A stretch of 64,000 nt of DNA from Prorocentrum cordatum (lineage: Eukaryota; Sar; Dinophyceae; Prorocentrales; Prorocentraceae), in contig CAUYUJ010012669.1 in the NCBI GenBank assembly GCA_963575745.1, forward strand, positions 32,501 to 96,500, written 5' to 3'. Below, piece after piece: positions 19,401-25,665 of the stretch (positions within the stretch are counted from its first letter, which is position 1; every line of letters starts with the position of its first letter). Under the pieces are notes generated by a model. It saw only the letters and a program-made list of their open reading frames with translations. It was not told where the DNA came from and did no database searches. A program made the position numbers and the translations under genes.

Positions 19401-20603
19401 GAGGAGTTCAACCGTCAGGCCGACGCCCTTGCCACAGCGGCGGCACGCACGCACAACCTCCCCGACGACATTGTTGAAGCTGCCAAAACACGACATCGCC
19501 AAGCGACCGTGCTTCATGGGGTCGCTGTCGCTATCTACGAGCGCAGACACCGTACTCTGCCGCTCCCACACCGCAGGGCTGGGTTTACAGCAGCGGAACT
19601 CAGCAAAATGGAACCGAACCCCCTGCTGTCGGACCAGGCACCACCTGCGGCTGGACCAGACATCCCGCAGAACCCTGACGAGCTCTGGGCCGAGGCACAA
19701 CGGGCGATGCACGACGAACAGGAGGACGACCCGTTCGGCTTCGGCGGGGGACTAGACTTCCTGGACGACGGGCCAGCCAGCGCCAACCCTGCCCCGTCGG
19801 GCATCCGCACGACGCCCACCTCGACTCCGCCACCGAGAGCGACATCGCACCCACATGATGACGTCGCTCACCGTCAAGACGCCGACGAGGACCTTTATGA
19901 TCCCCTCGGATTGAGTGGCAGCATAGACGACGCCCCGCCGACACCCCACGCTGCCGACGATGCCGCTTCATCGAGACGCCACCCGACCACGCGGCCGACC
20001 TCCGAGCCCTCGCACGGCATCATGATTGGTCCCCCCGTGCCACCCACCCCGTCCCCCCACCAGCGCCAGCCCGCGGGGGCGGCTCCAGCCCCCCCGCAGG
20101 GCACTGAGCCAGTCAGGCCGTCGCACCCCGTCCACGCTTTTACTGTTGCTGGGTGCGAGGCTGCGGCTCCTCCGTCCTCACGGGGCGTGGCCCTAGCGGC
20201 TTCAGCCCTGGGACCGCGCGTTACCCTCCAGTCGCCGCGCAAGGGCGACGGCCGCCAGCACACGGATCGCCGCACCGCGCTGGTCCACCACCTGGCCAGG
20301 CGCACCGATGACCTCGTCCCCGCCACGAGGCCCGCGGCCGCAGGCACAGAGCAGCCGCCCCTCACCGACCGCGAAGCCGAGCTGTCCCAGTCTATGGCCG
20401 CTCTTCAGCAGAGGTGTGCTGCTCTCGCCGCCGACCTTGCCGCTGCTCAAGCCCGTCAAGGCCCTTTGCTCCAGCGCCTCCACCGCGCTGGGCGTGCCTT
20501 CGCCGAGCTGCTTACACCCTCGCCCGATGGTGCTGCGCCGCCACTCACCCTCCATGCTATGCTGTCATCGCTCCGCGGCGCTCCGCCTGGAGCCCCGCGC
20601 TAA
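7467..20603 (+). CDS. ORF2 polyprotein of giant LINE (novel N-terminal half, APE endonuclease, RT, CCHC, RNase H)
   Basis: A 4,378-aa enzyme for retrotransposition. In order by base: low-complexity N-terminus; hydrophobic segment (9400-9460); duplicated LWG..KW module (9600-9735) followed by a hydrophobic stretch; ADP-ribosyltransferase-like motifs (10570-11060); Cys-rich cluster (12165-12400); unrecognised globular region (12680-13140); disordered Pro/Ala-rich linker. The APE-type endonuclease spans 15045-15890, with Asn 15066, QET Glu 15147, CMDANTN Asp 15597, SRIDYII Asp 15756 and SH His 15834. RT: DGWT block, motif A Asp 17406, motif B LQGSSWS, motif C FVDD (17685-17690). C-x2-C-x8-H-x4-C knuckle from 18702. 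RNase H acidic residues at 19020, 19149, 19209 and 19422. Coiled coil at 20360-20520. All catalytic residues are present, so the copy may be functional. ATG 7473 is an alternative start. Confidence 0.92.
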   Translation: MYMSIQGYLRTCAATQLSAHRSRRPPGLAIMRRLACGLALPSLAGAHPSSGGAPQHGGEAFLRHAERGTLFYLYDDSIYKYDHSAILDPIVNSTAAAGPCGTGPLGAPASAWPEQHQGPRPTRCPPGTSTATTTSTTSTSMSPTSTPSSTTTHASQSTTDVAAAEMTPASSGHASHRMQVQLRGLPSLNMTLAVDCRTAYPRWYPVLSLSSTVVRQILDRAAGKAQARSGGFSPAVVPRFSPTSPTNPLCARGEPEEDPAFWHLMNIRARLIPCAAAWAPGEDHQDVYWAWLEDCVPHVLATLHLPQYDHFFQEDSAEKNDALRHRTAFDMCEDIWHRAGPDRQRTNRNLTRIQGSHEYPTRYFGLLLEYQGARAQLVGPEAFAAPLPPYLSRAHALLPRGLPPPDQDALAYLADAILHHPPDLQPLVEAELAAAPMEPLNLPPPAGPLAQNATCDQPAADAEPLLLQHTAASDISNISLDSFHVSDDSQNDSIHDTETQDLDGTTPPGDTAQRDRDSEPYTGRPLSHSSAPINSAQADPSAQLSDAEGATAADETSHSTPLPALTSPRSGGFSPAAALTGPGRLQTSGGRTPPRTLVCRANATDSNSSAVDHWQAGIDNDPIEDASPDASGSYEAPHSAAASRRCGCLICLFVATYAIVVAMPYKDQIDGYLPTPSRDPSYRQRRRREAAAPGPSVSTTPRRTTAHDAAPALWGILKWTSAKLRDIVSGGASAVGSGLWGALKWASGKLGAIATGGAVCGLLLVGAKLLAQGAVGHVGARICARALDSPTAQWCLRCCQPIRRPRDEATHTMPRTHPDDPESQHVHSLRHPLLQEHYAAAVAAAVAEVTTATTAAIVEVTAAASRASSVTPRSTSPSPRDGPTSSAAYGNPPTHGDATAQATDAEASKTRERTLDSPWSIFRHADARGSSSDMDTQPPRRRARYASPARPQAPPGPGTPHPALRPPTRNLRSTIQRDPAVPVPPTSILTSLYQNGFALGNSGVTTEDIKDALRLYDHPRFTHDPTLQALAPWTDIMQRPPNRLTWVLEDSGGNSGETIFPYLTWDLREPTTDTPTVFWHGTRGDLAARLAFNGGHLLPGPRREAKGRTATNVGRTYVSVHPSLAAWYAVPPHPPCSLEDDTLAWGPIALWMCEATKPPRGENWHNFVKGEAHGARLIYPRVLGLLIRMDWCAPTEAASRCRALPHTYGMGDCAHALHIAGFDHPDLREAAEARDQEANTWRRLDTAAAWPPPQALYSPEAARAWATQHYDTEAATRADPNQPRPRASLRKLQLDPQPLIDLVYTGLQAVPVRGQSDVRAPRPSGSSPGAASGPSHTYQPGAALGHSPDRSSTTSGADDRRKPSLISAAAALARGHARSRRSASRSSRQSGGNSTSDNSDIETWEHIETEEEPTAYHVLAFHVRDVRARVNAPGVEVWLDPGEHHDGAYLPWGATVVGHRVIDPAVAGRDGWVILHHDHGHTTTRLWAPTQVHVKADDTWRTVMIPADLGPQWIERHADDARLPAEVVRTTGQSWFADVWPLWDRPRPHPDDAVTDEQAFPPLPGRWTCLQCRFQCCQYCAARRNTQLGTSGQPTCPDCSLSGLRAPMDWSTDYSCNSWTCAYSTDNRDSDTCCLSSRCPHPPRPHSHFDVRATGMPPHILARQYGNAPAQHDLKEPPRAPSGPGGEPPQPGQAGYQGQWYLPPRPRRVLKQGLPDGTRRPPGFTGTGMPEDPSPDQPLWKEGYVLFGPHQALKEDFIFNKAVRRPYSLAITNMHRDRVTVRTVCESIAERIHTTRTRWRDVVLYWDAEGGPGPQALDYDMRLCDAMVSRATTEAELNHDRSNRGSFCLYGPAHQRAVNITVLPEPQNIDYVEHVRRYSPVGETYPDHAFEHVYQGWRRPDVPPILPDTRPLSRADQQRYQQHQQRTQQRDQRDAGQPSTPRNRSPARVPTGDSAVYGGGAAYHRGPIGARPAAAGASASSYGHAPHARVHPAVVGYPRALGQAPPRATSPVPGSTRAWGHYPGRHDSTASNQPAVAPPAAPAQGAAPSRGRTGRPEGWREANVRAWQPRQHTPPPNVAAALRPAQAKPAPPERERQPLVPLVLTHAQAHHSASPRHSEGSAHHVSPRPDAVDPDQAAASAAGGTGGSRPPSPTPCAAPIRSPSRADSARANAQVASPRDRHTGGRVPRSRSCSRHSSRKPPGSSTSSPPRETHADGQASEVVPRFGASAIEPGQVDLEPTPSTDQELPPPTRVVVAFDEAPTFDPYKHKYSVKGLAAGFGGGSPLPPLSHGGGPATSAAAAAAAAPRGVSPVRNACLTAAGMDEAQRQATDRAARHAQLVADALAGRPPPQPQGPPPEASAEGAHEQAVPADAAHHGTDGAGAPPQDGPAVSRAQYLRARCAAAAPSCRRWFAFALVLGRTDRGVASLSPCCRLTSPPSVPHSTGVRRIFRGSFADFYEPPPAQRRPCLAYTFGPTAASAPSKPICRYAMSSYCGQAFYLGDGQAALHRAGRANPSSTDGDGPGRSIHLVSLNITSLPANWPTITALGVDHNAAVIALQETRHAKPTRQAIATNAANPHHGGYQASLGPDLDLARAQRKAAHGGTDHTVEGNTGASGGVAILSKDAIVDSTVDDIATCIATLKAKKRWHEAFLPLCTQHRRRRRRNNHGPAGIYIASLYGVAGGDSTDLFRLADCAAARVGSAPYFICMDANTNIDDNPHLLHMMQHGWFNVAEGTPDHTMHTYGNIPDWDRVTKCPRTSRIDYIIANQAARSLVTDFCYLRDLPAKSHVGLQVTLDLSRLDHTAPRLLAPTPYPPNDGAHEDHELQALGTLIAGRYHDRMEQADTRDDVERMFALANEASHEYHLTRLRDLPPPPPDHPKKKAPTMHGLTPTFEERPAVPRAFPTYGASTIHMNRLRKLHRQLCELRFIGQHHHMDCRAIPPHLAQRIDCTWTAARLLCHKLRPTALLAFPDAWTPDVPAPRGEHLDRLIQNLDSELARRANRAKAERIKIWAEGVREPSGRKAAIYARAADCSPTAYLRTPTTPDDAQLHCDTTAFNPDQASTDDSDADTDAGGFSPSDGSSLDTDNDDGHTRGPPPAQVPDALPANAIVANTKDMLKLMVDTWEPILGRYRARAGHDAEAMPTWADFYDEYRQELPTPSPAAPFHLTDDQLIHFIRTRSPRRAGGLDGWTTKEAKELPDDILRLFASVLRAMQRTGTIPEPLLHVPNPCLRKGRGELPTDQRLLSVLSVWMYAWEAPAYRSLTTWRQGWTHATSFGAVPKATIGDVSTSLALRIEHARTLLLPLAGAALDRQKCFDYLITDICLNLALHAGCPQDIVTVRRNFYRHHKRYIRMNGAYSRDLARTNGHLQGSSWSLDDIKLLMCVWTKRQHRYVPRSLSTTFVDDSNSTTHTASELQKSLDETAKFDRFSGQRIHPGKVAGWALTDELHAAVTQLTLADRPLRVVDSFKLVGSYINAEAAPAPAALNLTATADARVRRATIRLPRIGKLPSPMLIKARHARSLAASVCTTGTDIQAPSGPAKTAYNHALKAAIRPKGNKWVEFWTLMAVCVPGHALEIDAITQREAFLCLRRQVNRDVTLCGLARDLQHHVQTLFGGGPVGRLVQSLQQLRWTWPTFGIMYDDWGCPISWLNLPQNAFLHMLRASQRRAFLRRIKPRRHDLGYLASVRQGLDLFASTWLARTKGAAKCTAWQLALLLNYLSGGDHTQQRRSRSNTSADPSPMCRYCDEEEETQEHTVRDCKCWARERLPLTTLISDDQWARLPPHTRHCGLFDEDPALLDLQADLARDPLPQPIPRPSPDGDPAASAQDTYTTYLDYDTGWTWVYAATDGACTNQAIPLLARAGYGVYYGIDHRMNYSARVHGLTQNAQVAETLAIVHLTACAERPVHVFVDNQAVVDGFQSIIDGHPAPQGTHAELWEKIHRCVMAKPNMFRVEKIASHLGDLGIDLGLIGPIAEEFNRQADALATAAARTHNLPDDIVEAAKTRHRQATVLHGVAVAIYERRHRTLPLPHRRAGFTAAELSKMEPNPLLSDQAPPAAGPDIPQNPDELWAEAQRAMHDEQEDDPFGFGGGLDFLDDGPASANPAPSGIRTTPTSTPPPRATSHPHDDVAHRQDADEDLYDPLGLSGSIDDAPPTPHAADDAASSRRHPTTRPTSEPSHGIMIGPPVPPTPSPHQRQPAGAAPAPPQGTEPVRPSHPVHAFTVAGCEAAAPPSSRGVALAASALGPRVTLQSPRKGDGRQHTDRRTALVHHLARRTDDLVPATRPAAAGTEQPPLTDREAELSQSMAALQQRCAALAADLAAAQARQGPLLQRLHRAGRAFAELLTPSPDGAAPPLTLHAMLSSLRGAPPGAPR
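8150..8172 (+). other. Constant-loop hairpin B2
   Basis: Arms CAGTGG/CCGCTG (6 pairs, one T-G wobble), bulged C, GGC-TTCA-GCC. Encodes SGGFSPA. Confidence 0.78.
9172..9196 (+). other. Constant-loop hairpin B3
   Basis: Arms GCAGTGG/CCGCTGC (7 pairs, one wobble), bulged C, GGC-TTCA-GCC. Close in sequence to B2, about 1 kb away; the two may share a recent origin. Confidence 0.78.
11431..11455 (+). other. Constant-loop hairpin B4
   Basis: Arms GCCCCAG/CTGGGGC (7 bp, all Watson-Crick), bulged C, GGC-TCCA-GCC. Encodes SGSSPG. Confidence 0.82.
13578..13602 (+). other. Constant-loop hairpin B5
   Basis: Arms CCCCCTG/CAGGGGG (7 bp, all Watson-Crick), bulged C, GGC-TCCA-GCC. Read in a different frame from B1-B4 (AAPAQ). 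Confidence 0.82.
14894..14914 (+). other. Constant-loop hairpin B6
   Basis: Arms GACGG/CCGTC (5 bp), bulged C, GGC-TTCA-GCC. Lies just before the endonuclease domain. Confidence 0.78.
16689..16709 (+). other. Constant-loop hairpin B7
   Basis: Arms GCCGG/CCAGC with one C-A mismatch, bulged C, GGC-TTCA-GCC. The weakest arm pairing of the set. Confidence 0.6.
17912..17932 (+). other. Constant-loop hairpin B8
   Basis: Arms AGCGC/GCGCT (5 bp), bulged C, GGC-TCCA-GCC. Identical to A1; inside the RT domain just after motif C. Confidence 0.75.
18941..18961 (+). other. Constant-loop hairpin B9
   Basis: Arms TCCTG/CAGGA (5 bp), bulged C, GGC-TTCA-GCC. Identical to A2; between the CCHC knuckle and RNase H. 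Confidence 0.75.
20073..20097 (+). other. Constant-loop hairpin B10
   Basis: Arms GCGGGGG/CCCCCGC (7 bp), bulged C, GGC-TCCA-GCC. Same arms as A3, with T to C at the second loop position. Confidence 0.8.
20192..20212 (+). other. Constant-loop hairpin B11
   Basis: Arms CCTAG/CTGGG (5 pairs, one T-G wobble), bulged C, GGC-TTCA-GCC. Counterpart of A4. Confidence 0.7.
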
Positions 20604-20965
20604 TCTCCGCCATTCTGCCTGCCCGTGTGCACGCGTGGCCCCGCGTCCACGGTGTCAGGGCGCGGGGGCGGGGGGTGCCCCGTCCCTGCGCGCCGCTTTG
20701 CGGCCAAGCGCCCAACTGGCGGTCTGCCAAGCCGCCTAGCCACGTGTCAGCACGTCGCCTTTCTTGTTGGGGCCTTCTTCGTCACGCGGTCTGACACGTG
20801 AGATCTTCACTGTCTGTCCGCCGTCTGTAGCGTCAGTCGCATTGCGCCGGGGGAGGGGGTTTGTTGCCCGCCCTCGTATCTCAAGGCTGCACCGCCGCAA
20901 ATAGTGTTTGGCGGGTTGTCGCACCGCAGTGCGCCTCGCGGACGGACCCTGGTCCGCCTACTTGT

Positions 20966-20970
<5 letters not shown>
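20604..20970 (+). other. 3' untranslated region of giant LINE copy B
   Basis: Matches 4034-4399 of copy A closely over its whole length, with scattered substitutions. No ORF is supported in it. Confidence 0.85.
20943..20956 (+). other. 3'-terminal stem-loop of giant LINE (copy B)
   Basis: The same hairpin as in copy A (CGGAC/GTCCG around CCTG), 14 bases before the CT tail and unchanged between copies although the UTR nearby varies. Confidence 0.55.
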
Positions 20971-21053
<83 letters not shown>

Positions 21054-21065
21054 CCCCTCTCTCTC
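20971..21065 (+). repeat. (CT)n tail of giant LINE copy B
   Basis: About 95 bases of CT with a short C run near its end. It joins directly onto the GC-rich satellite. Confidence 0.93.
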
Positions 21066-24000
21066 GCGGCGACGGGCGCGACCGACGCGCGAGCGGAAGC
21101 GCGCGAAAACAGTTTACGCCAGCCAAGAAATTGGCTGCTGAGCGGGCAGGGGGCCGAGCAACCGACGGGGCCCCCGAAGGTCTTGGGGCGACCAGCGCAA
21201 CCGACGCACGTGCGAACGCAATCGAAGCCGAGCGAAACCAGCGATGGAACGGGCGGCCGAGGGGGCCGAGCAACCAGCGCAGCCGACGGACGCGCGAAAA
21301 GAAGGTAACGCAAACGCAACGCGCGAAGAAGAGGAAGAGCGCCCGACGAGCTTGGGGCGACCAGCGCAACCGACGGACTGGCGAAAACAAGCCGAAACGC
21401 AAACGCCGCCCAGGAAACGGGCAGCAGAGGGCCCGCGCGACCGAGAAGCGCCCGACGAGCTCGGGGCGACCAGCGCAACCGACGGCCAAGCGAAAACAAG
21501 CGACAGTAAACAGCGCCAGCGCTTAAACGGGAAGCCGAGGGGCCGAGCGACCGAGGGGCGCCCGGCGAGCTCGGGGCGACCGGCGCAACCGACGGATAAG
21601 CGAAAACAGGCGAAATCAAACATAACCAATTGAGAATCGGGCTGCCGAGGGGCGGCCGCGGGGCGCCGGGCGAGATTGGCGCGACCAGCGCAACCGCCAG
21701 GCAAGTGAAAACAAGCGAACATCAACAAAAAAACAGCCCAGAAGCGGACTGCCGGAGGGCCGAGCGACCGGGGTGGGCTCGACGAGCTCGCGGCGACCAG
21801 CGGCGTCGACGGACGAGCGACATGGAGAGCAATAACCGCCAGCCAAGAAACGGGCGGCCGAGAGGCCGAGAGACCGAGGGGCGCCCGCCGACGGACCAGC
21901 GAACGCATTCGGAAACCAAGCGAAATTAGAGCAGAAGCGGGCGGCCCAGGGGCCGGGAACCGTCGGGCCCCCCGACAGGCTTGGAGCGACCGGCGCAACC
22001 GACGGGGCCAGCGAAAACATGCGAAAGGCAACGCAACCAACCCAGCAACGGGCGGCCGAGGGGCCGAGCGGGCGAAGGGCACCAGACGAGCCGGGGGCTA
22101 GCAGCGCAACCGACGGACCAGCGAAAATAAGCGAAAGCAAACAATACCAACGCAGGAGCGGACAGCCCAGGGGCCGAGCGACCGCGGGGCGCTTGGCGGG
22201 CCTGGGGCGACCAGCGCAACCGACGGACCAGCGAAAACAGACGGCAACAATGCGAGCCAGCCAAGTACGCCAGAGAAGCTGGCAGCCGAGGGGCCGCCGA
22301 CGGACAAGCGACACCGAGCGAAAACCAGACCAACTGGCTACGAGACGGGCGGCCGAGGGGCCGGGCGGCCGAGGGGCGCCCGTCGAGCTCGGGGCAACCG
22401 ACGCAAACGACGAACAAGCGAATACAAAACGAAAACATACAAGACCAGCTAAGAAACGGGCAGCCGCGTGGCCGAGTGACCAAGGGGCGCCCGCCGAGAT
22501 TAAGGCGAACAACCGACGGACCAGCGAAAACAAGCGGAAAATATCGGAGCCAGCCGCGGAACGAGCGACCGAGAGGTGCCCGACGAGCCCTGGGCGACCA
22601 GCGCGAACGCCAGGCGAGCGAAAACAAACCAGACCAAACATAACCAGCCAAGACACGCGCGCCGGAGCGGCCGATTGACCGCGGGGCGCCCGGCGAGCGG
22701 CGGACGCGCGAACGCAAGCGATAACCGAGCGAGACAACGAGCCGAGCCGAGGGGGCGAGGGGCGTTAGGCGAGCTCGGGGCAACCAGTGCGGGGGCAGAC
22801 CAGCGGAAACAAGCGAGAAGCAATGCCGGCCGAACGACGGACGGCCGGGGGGCCGCGCGGGCGAGGGGCGCCCGGCGAGCTCGCGGCGACCGGCGAAACC
22901 GACGGACGAGCGAAAGCAAGCGAAAACAAACAGAACCAGCCATGGAACGAGCAGCTGGGGGCCGAGCGACTGAGGGGTGCCCGGCGAGCTCGGGGCGACC
23001 CGCGCAGCCGACGGCCATGCGAGGGCGCGGGGCAGCAGACGAAACCAGCCAAAAGACGGGCGGCTGAGGGGCTGAGCGACCGAGGGGCGCCCGACGTCGA
23101 AATCAGCATCGGAATGGGCTGCCGAGGGGCCGAGCGGGGGCGCCCGACGAGCTCGGGGCGACCCGCGCAACCGACGGACGAGCGAAAGGGAGAACGCGCG
23201 GCGCCAGCCAAGAAAGGAGCTGCCGAGAGGCCGAATGCAAGCGGAAACAAGCGAGGACTGGCAGGCGATAGACGGAAGTGCGAAAGCAAGCGAAACGCAC
23301 GCGCAAAACCTGCGAAGGAACGGGCAGCCGATGGCCCGAGCGACCGACGAGCGAAGACATGGGAAAACAAGAACCAGCCGCGAAACTTGCAGCGGAAGGG
23401 GCCGAGCAATCAAGGGGCGCCCGACGGACTTGGGCGACCAGTGCGACCGATGGACAAGGGAGAACAATCCATAACAAACAACACCAGAATAATCAGGCAG
23501 CCGATGGGGTCGAGCGCGGGGTGCCCGTCGAGGTCGGGGCCGCCGGCCCAACCGACGGGCAGGCGACAGCACGCCAGACAAATCAAGGAAACAAAACAGG
23601 TTAAGACAGGACATCCGAGGGCCAGGGCGCCTGGCGAGCATGGGGCGACCAGCGCAACCGACGGCCAGGCGAAAACAAGCGAAAACAAGCAGAGCCAGCG
23701 AAGAAACGGGCGGGCGAGGGGCCGAGCAACCGAGGCGCGCCCGACGAGCTCGGGGCGTCCAGCGCAAACTACGGCCGACCAAAACCCGACGAAAACTTTT
23801 TTAAGAATTGCGGGGAAACACCCAGCCGAGAGGCCGATCGACCGACGGGGCGCCCGACGAGCGCGAGGGGGGCCAGCGCGGCTGTCGGAGAAGCGAAAAC
23901 ACAGTGCAACACACGGACAAGCGACAAACAGCATGGTCATTCAAGACCAGCCCAGCGAGCTTGGGGCGACCGGCACAACCTACGGCCAAGCGCAGACGAA

Positions 24001-24440
24001 CGACGACAAACAAAACCAGCCACGCAACGGGCAGCCGAGGGTCCGGGCGACCGCCGGGCGCCCGCCGAGCTCGGGGCGACCAGCGCAACTGACGGACGAG
24101 CGAACACAAACAATAACAAACGCACATTACCAAGAAATTTGCTGCCGCTGGGGCCGGGCGACCGCGGGGGGCCCGGCGAGCTTGGAGCGACCCGCGCAGC
24201 CGACGGTGAGCCAGACAAAACCAGCTAACAAACGGGCGGCCGAAGGGCCGAGCGACCGAGGGGCGCCCGACGAGCTTCTGGTGGCCAGTGCAAACGGCGG
24301 ACCAGCGAAAACAAGCCAGATGATCAACGCTAGCCGAGAAAGGGGCATTTGAGGGCCCGAGCGACCGATGGGGCGCGCGACGAGCTTGCGGCGACCAGTG
24401 CAACCGACGCATCGACGAAAACAAACCAAAGCACGCAAGA
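21066..24440. repeat. Degenerate 105-120 bp satellite array, block 1
   Basis: Tandem array joined directly to the CT tail of copy B. Each unit has a GC-rich half (core like GAGCTCGGGGCGACCAGCG followed by CAACCGACGG) and an A-rich half (GCGAAAACAAGCGAAAAC). Spacing between neighbouring cores is about 104-117 bases. Units vary by substitution and small indels. Long open frames occur on both strands because stop codons are rare in the unit; they are not taken as genes. Confidence 0.88.
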
Positions 24441-24984
24441 CAAACCAGTATTGATCTGGATCTCTCCAGCAACATGATGGATGCTGCACGTGCAAGTTGT
24501 TGGTTATCGCGTGGTGCTTTGCAGTGGTGAGGCTGGCCCACTGCGAGTAGCCTTAGCCCACGGAAATCAACGGGCAAGTCTATCCGAGAATCCGAGCGCA
24601 ATCTATGACCGCCACCACCGAGATCGGGAAACATCTGCGATCCGATTTGGCGGAGTTCTGCTCCGGTGGAAAGCCCGCGCCCACCCCCCGCTGCCAGCGG
24701 CAGACGGGCTGCCCCCTCTCTCTCAAGGGCCGAAGCAGAATCGTTCAACGCGCGCGGTGGTGGCGTATTGGGGTGGCAAAGAGGGGTGGTTTCTATGCGC
24801 CGTCATCGAGGAGTGCTGTCTCTGCTTCAAGAACTCCCCATGCCGCGGCGCCCGCGCGCCGCGCCGCGCTCCTTTTTCGCCGCGGGTTCGCAGCTTCGTC
24901 TGGCGCGGCCCTGCCCGCGACCATTGTTGTTATTATTTGTTGTTGCCGGTATTGGTGGCGCATGGAGATTCGCCTCGCAAAGAG
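24441..24984. other. Non-repetitive spacer between satellite blocks
   Basis: About 540 bases without the satellite unit. Short open frames only; no motif or RNA gene is recognised. Confidence 0.5.
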
Positions 24985-25665
24985 ACGGTCGGCCGAGGGG
25001 CCGAGCGGGCGAGGGGGGCCCGGCGAGCTCGGGGCGACCGGCGCCACCGACGGGCACGCGAACGCAAGCCGAAACAAAGGGCGCCATGTAAGAAACAGGC
25101 GGCTGAGGGGCCGAGGGGCCGCGGGGCGCCCGACGAGCTTGGGGCGACCAGTGCAGGCCGCCACGGACAAGCGAAACATGCCTGACCCATTCCAAGGAAC
25201 GGTCAGCCGAGAGGCCGCGCGACCGATGGGGCGCCCACCAGCGCAACCGACGGACAAACGAAACTATGCGAACACCAACATAACCAGATGCGGGCAGCCG
25301 AGGGGCCGCGCGATCGAGAGGCGCCCGACGAGCTCGGGGCTACCAGGGCAACCGACGGACATGCGAAAACAGAGGACAACAGGCAAAACGAGCCAACCTC
25401 GGGGCGCCCGACGAACTCGGGGCGACCCGCGCGCAACCGGCGGGCGTGCGAACGCATGCCGAGCCAAACGAGACCATCCTAGAAACAGGCAGCCGACGGG
25501 GCCGAGCGACCGCGGGGCGCCCGACGGCGCCGAGCTCGGGGCGACCAGTGCAACCGACGGACAAGCGAAGACACCCCAAGACGAAGAAAACCAGCCCAGA
25601 AGCAGGTGCAACCGACGGACCTGCGAAATTAAGCCGACACAAACAATGCCAGCCCAGAAATCTTC
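24985..25665. repeat. Degenerate satellite array, block 2
   Basis: Same unit as block 1, about six copies in the same orientation. The last units are shortened and the array fades into AT-richer sequence. Confidence 0.8.

Noticed and set aside
21066-24440. CRISPR-like array
   Set aside because: Repeats are degenerate and contiguous, with no unique spacers, and the DNA is eukaryotic in character.
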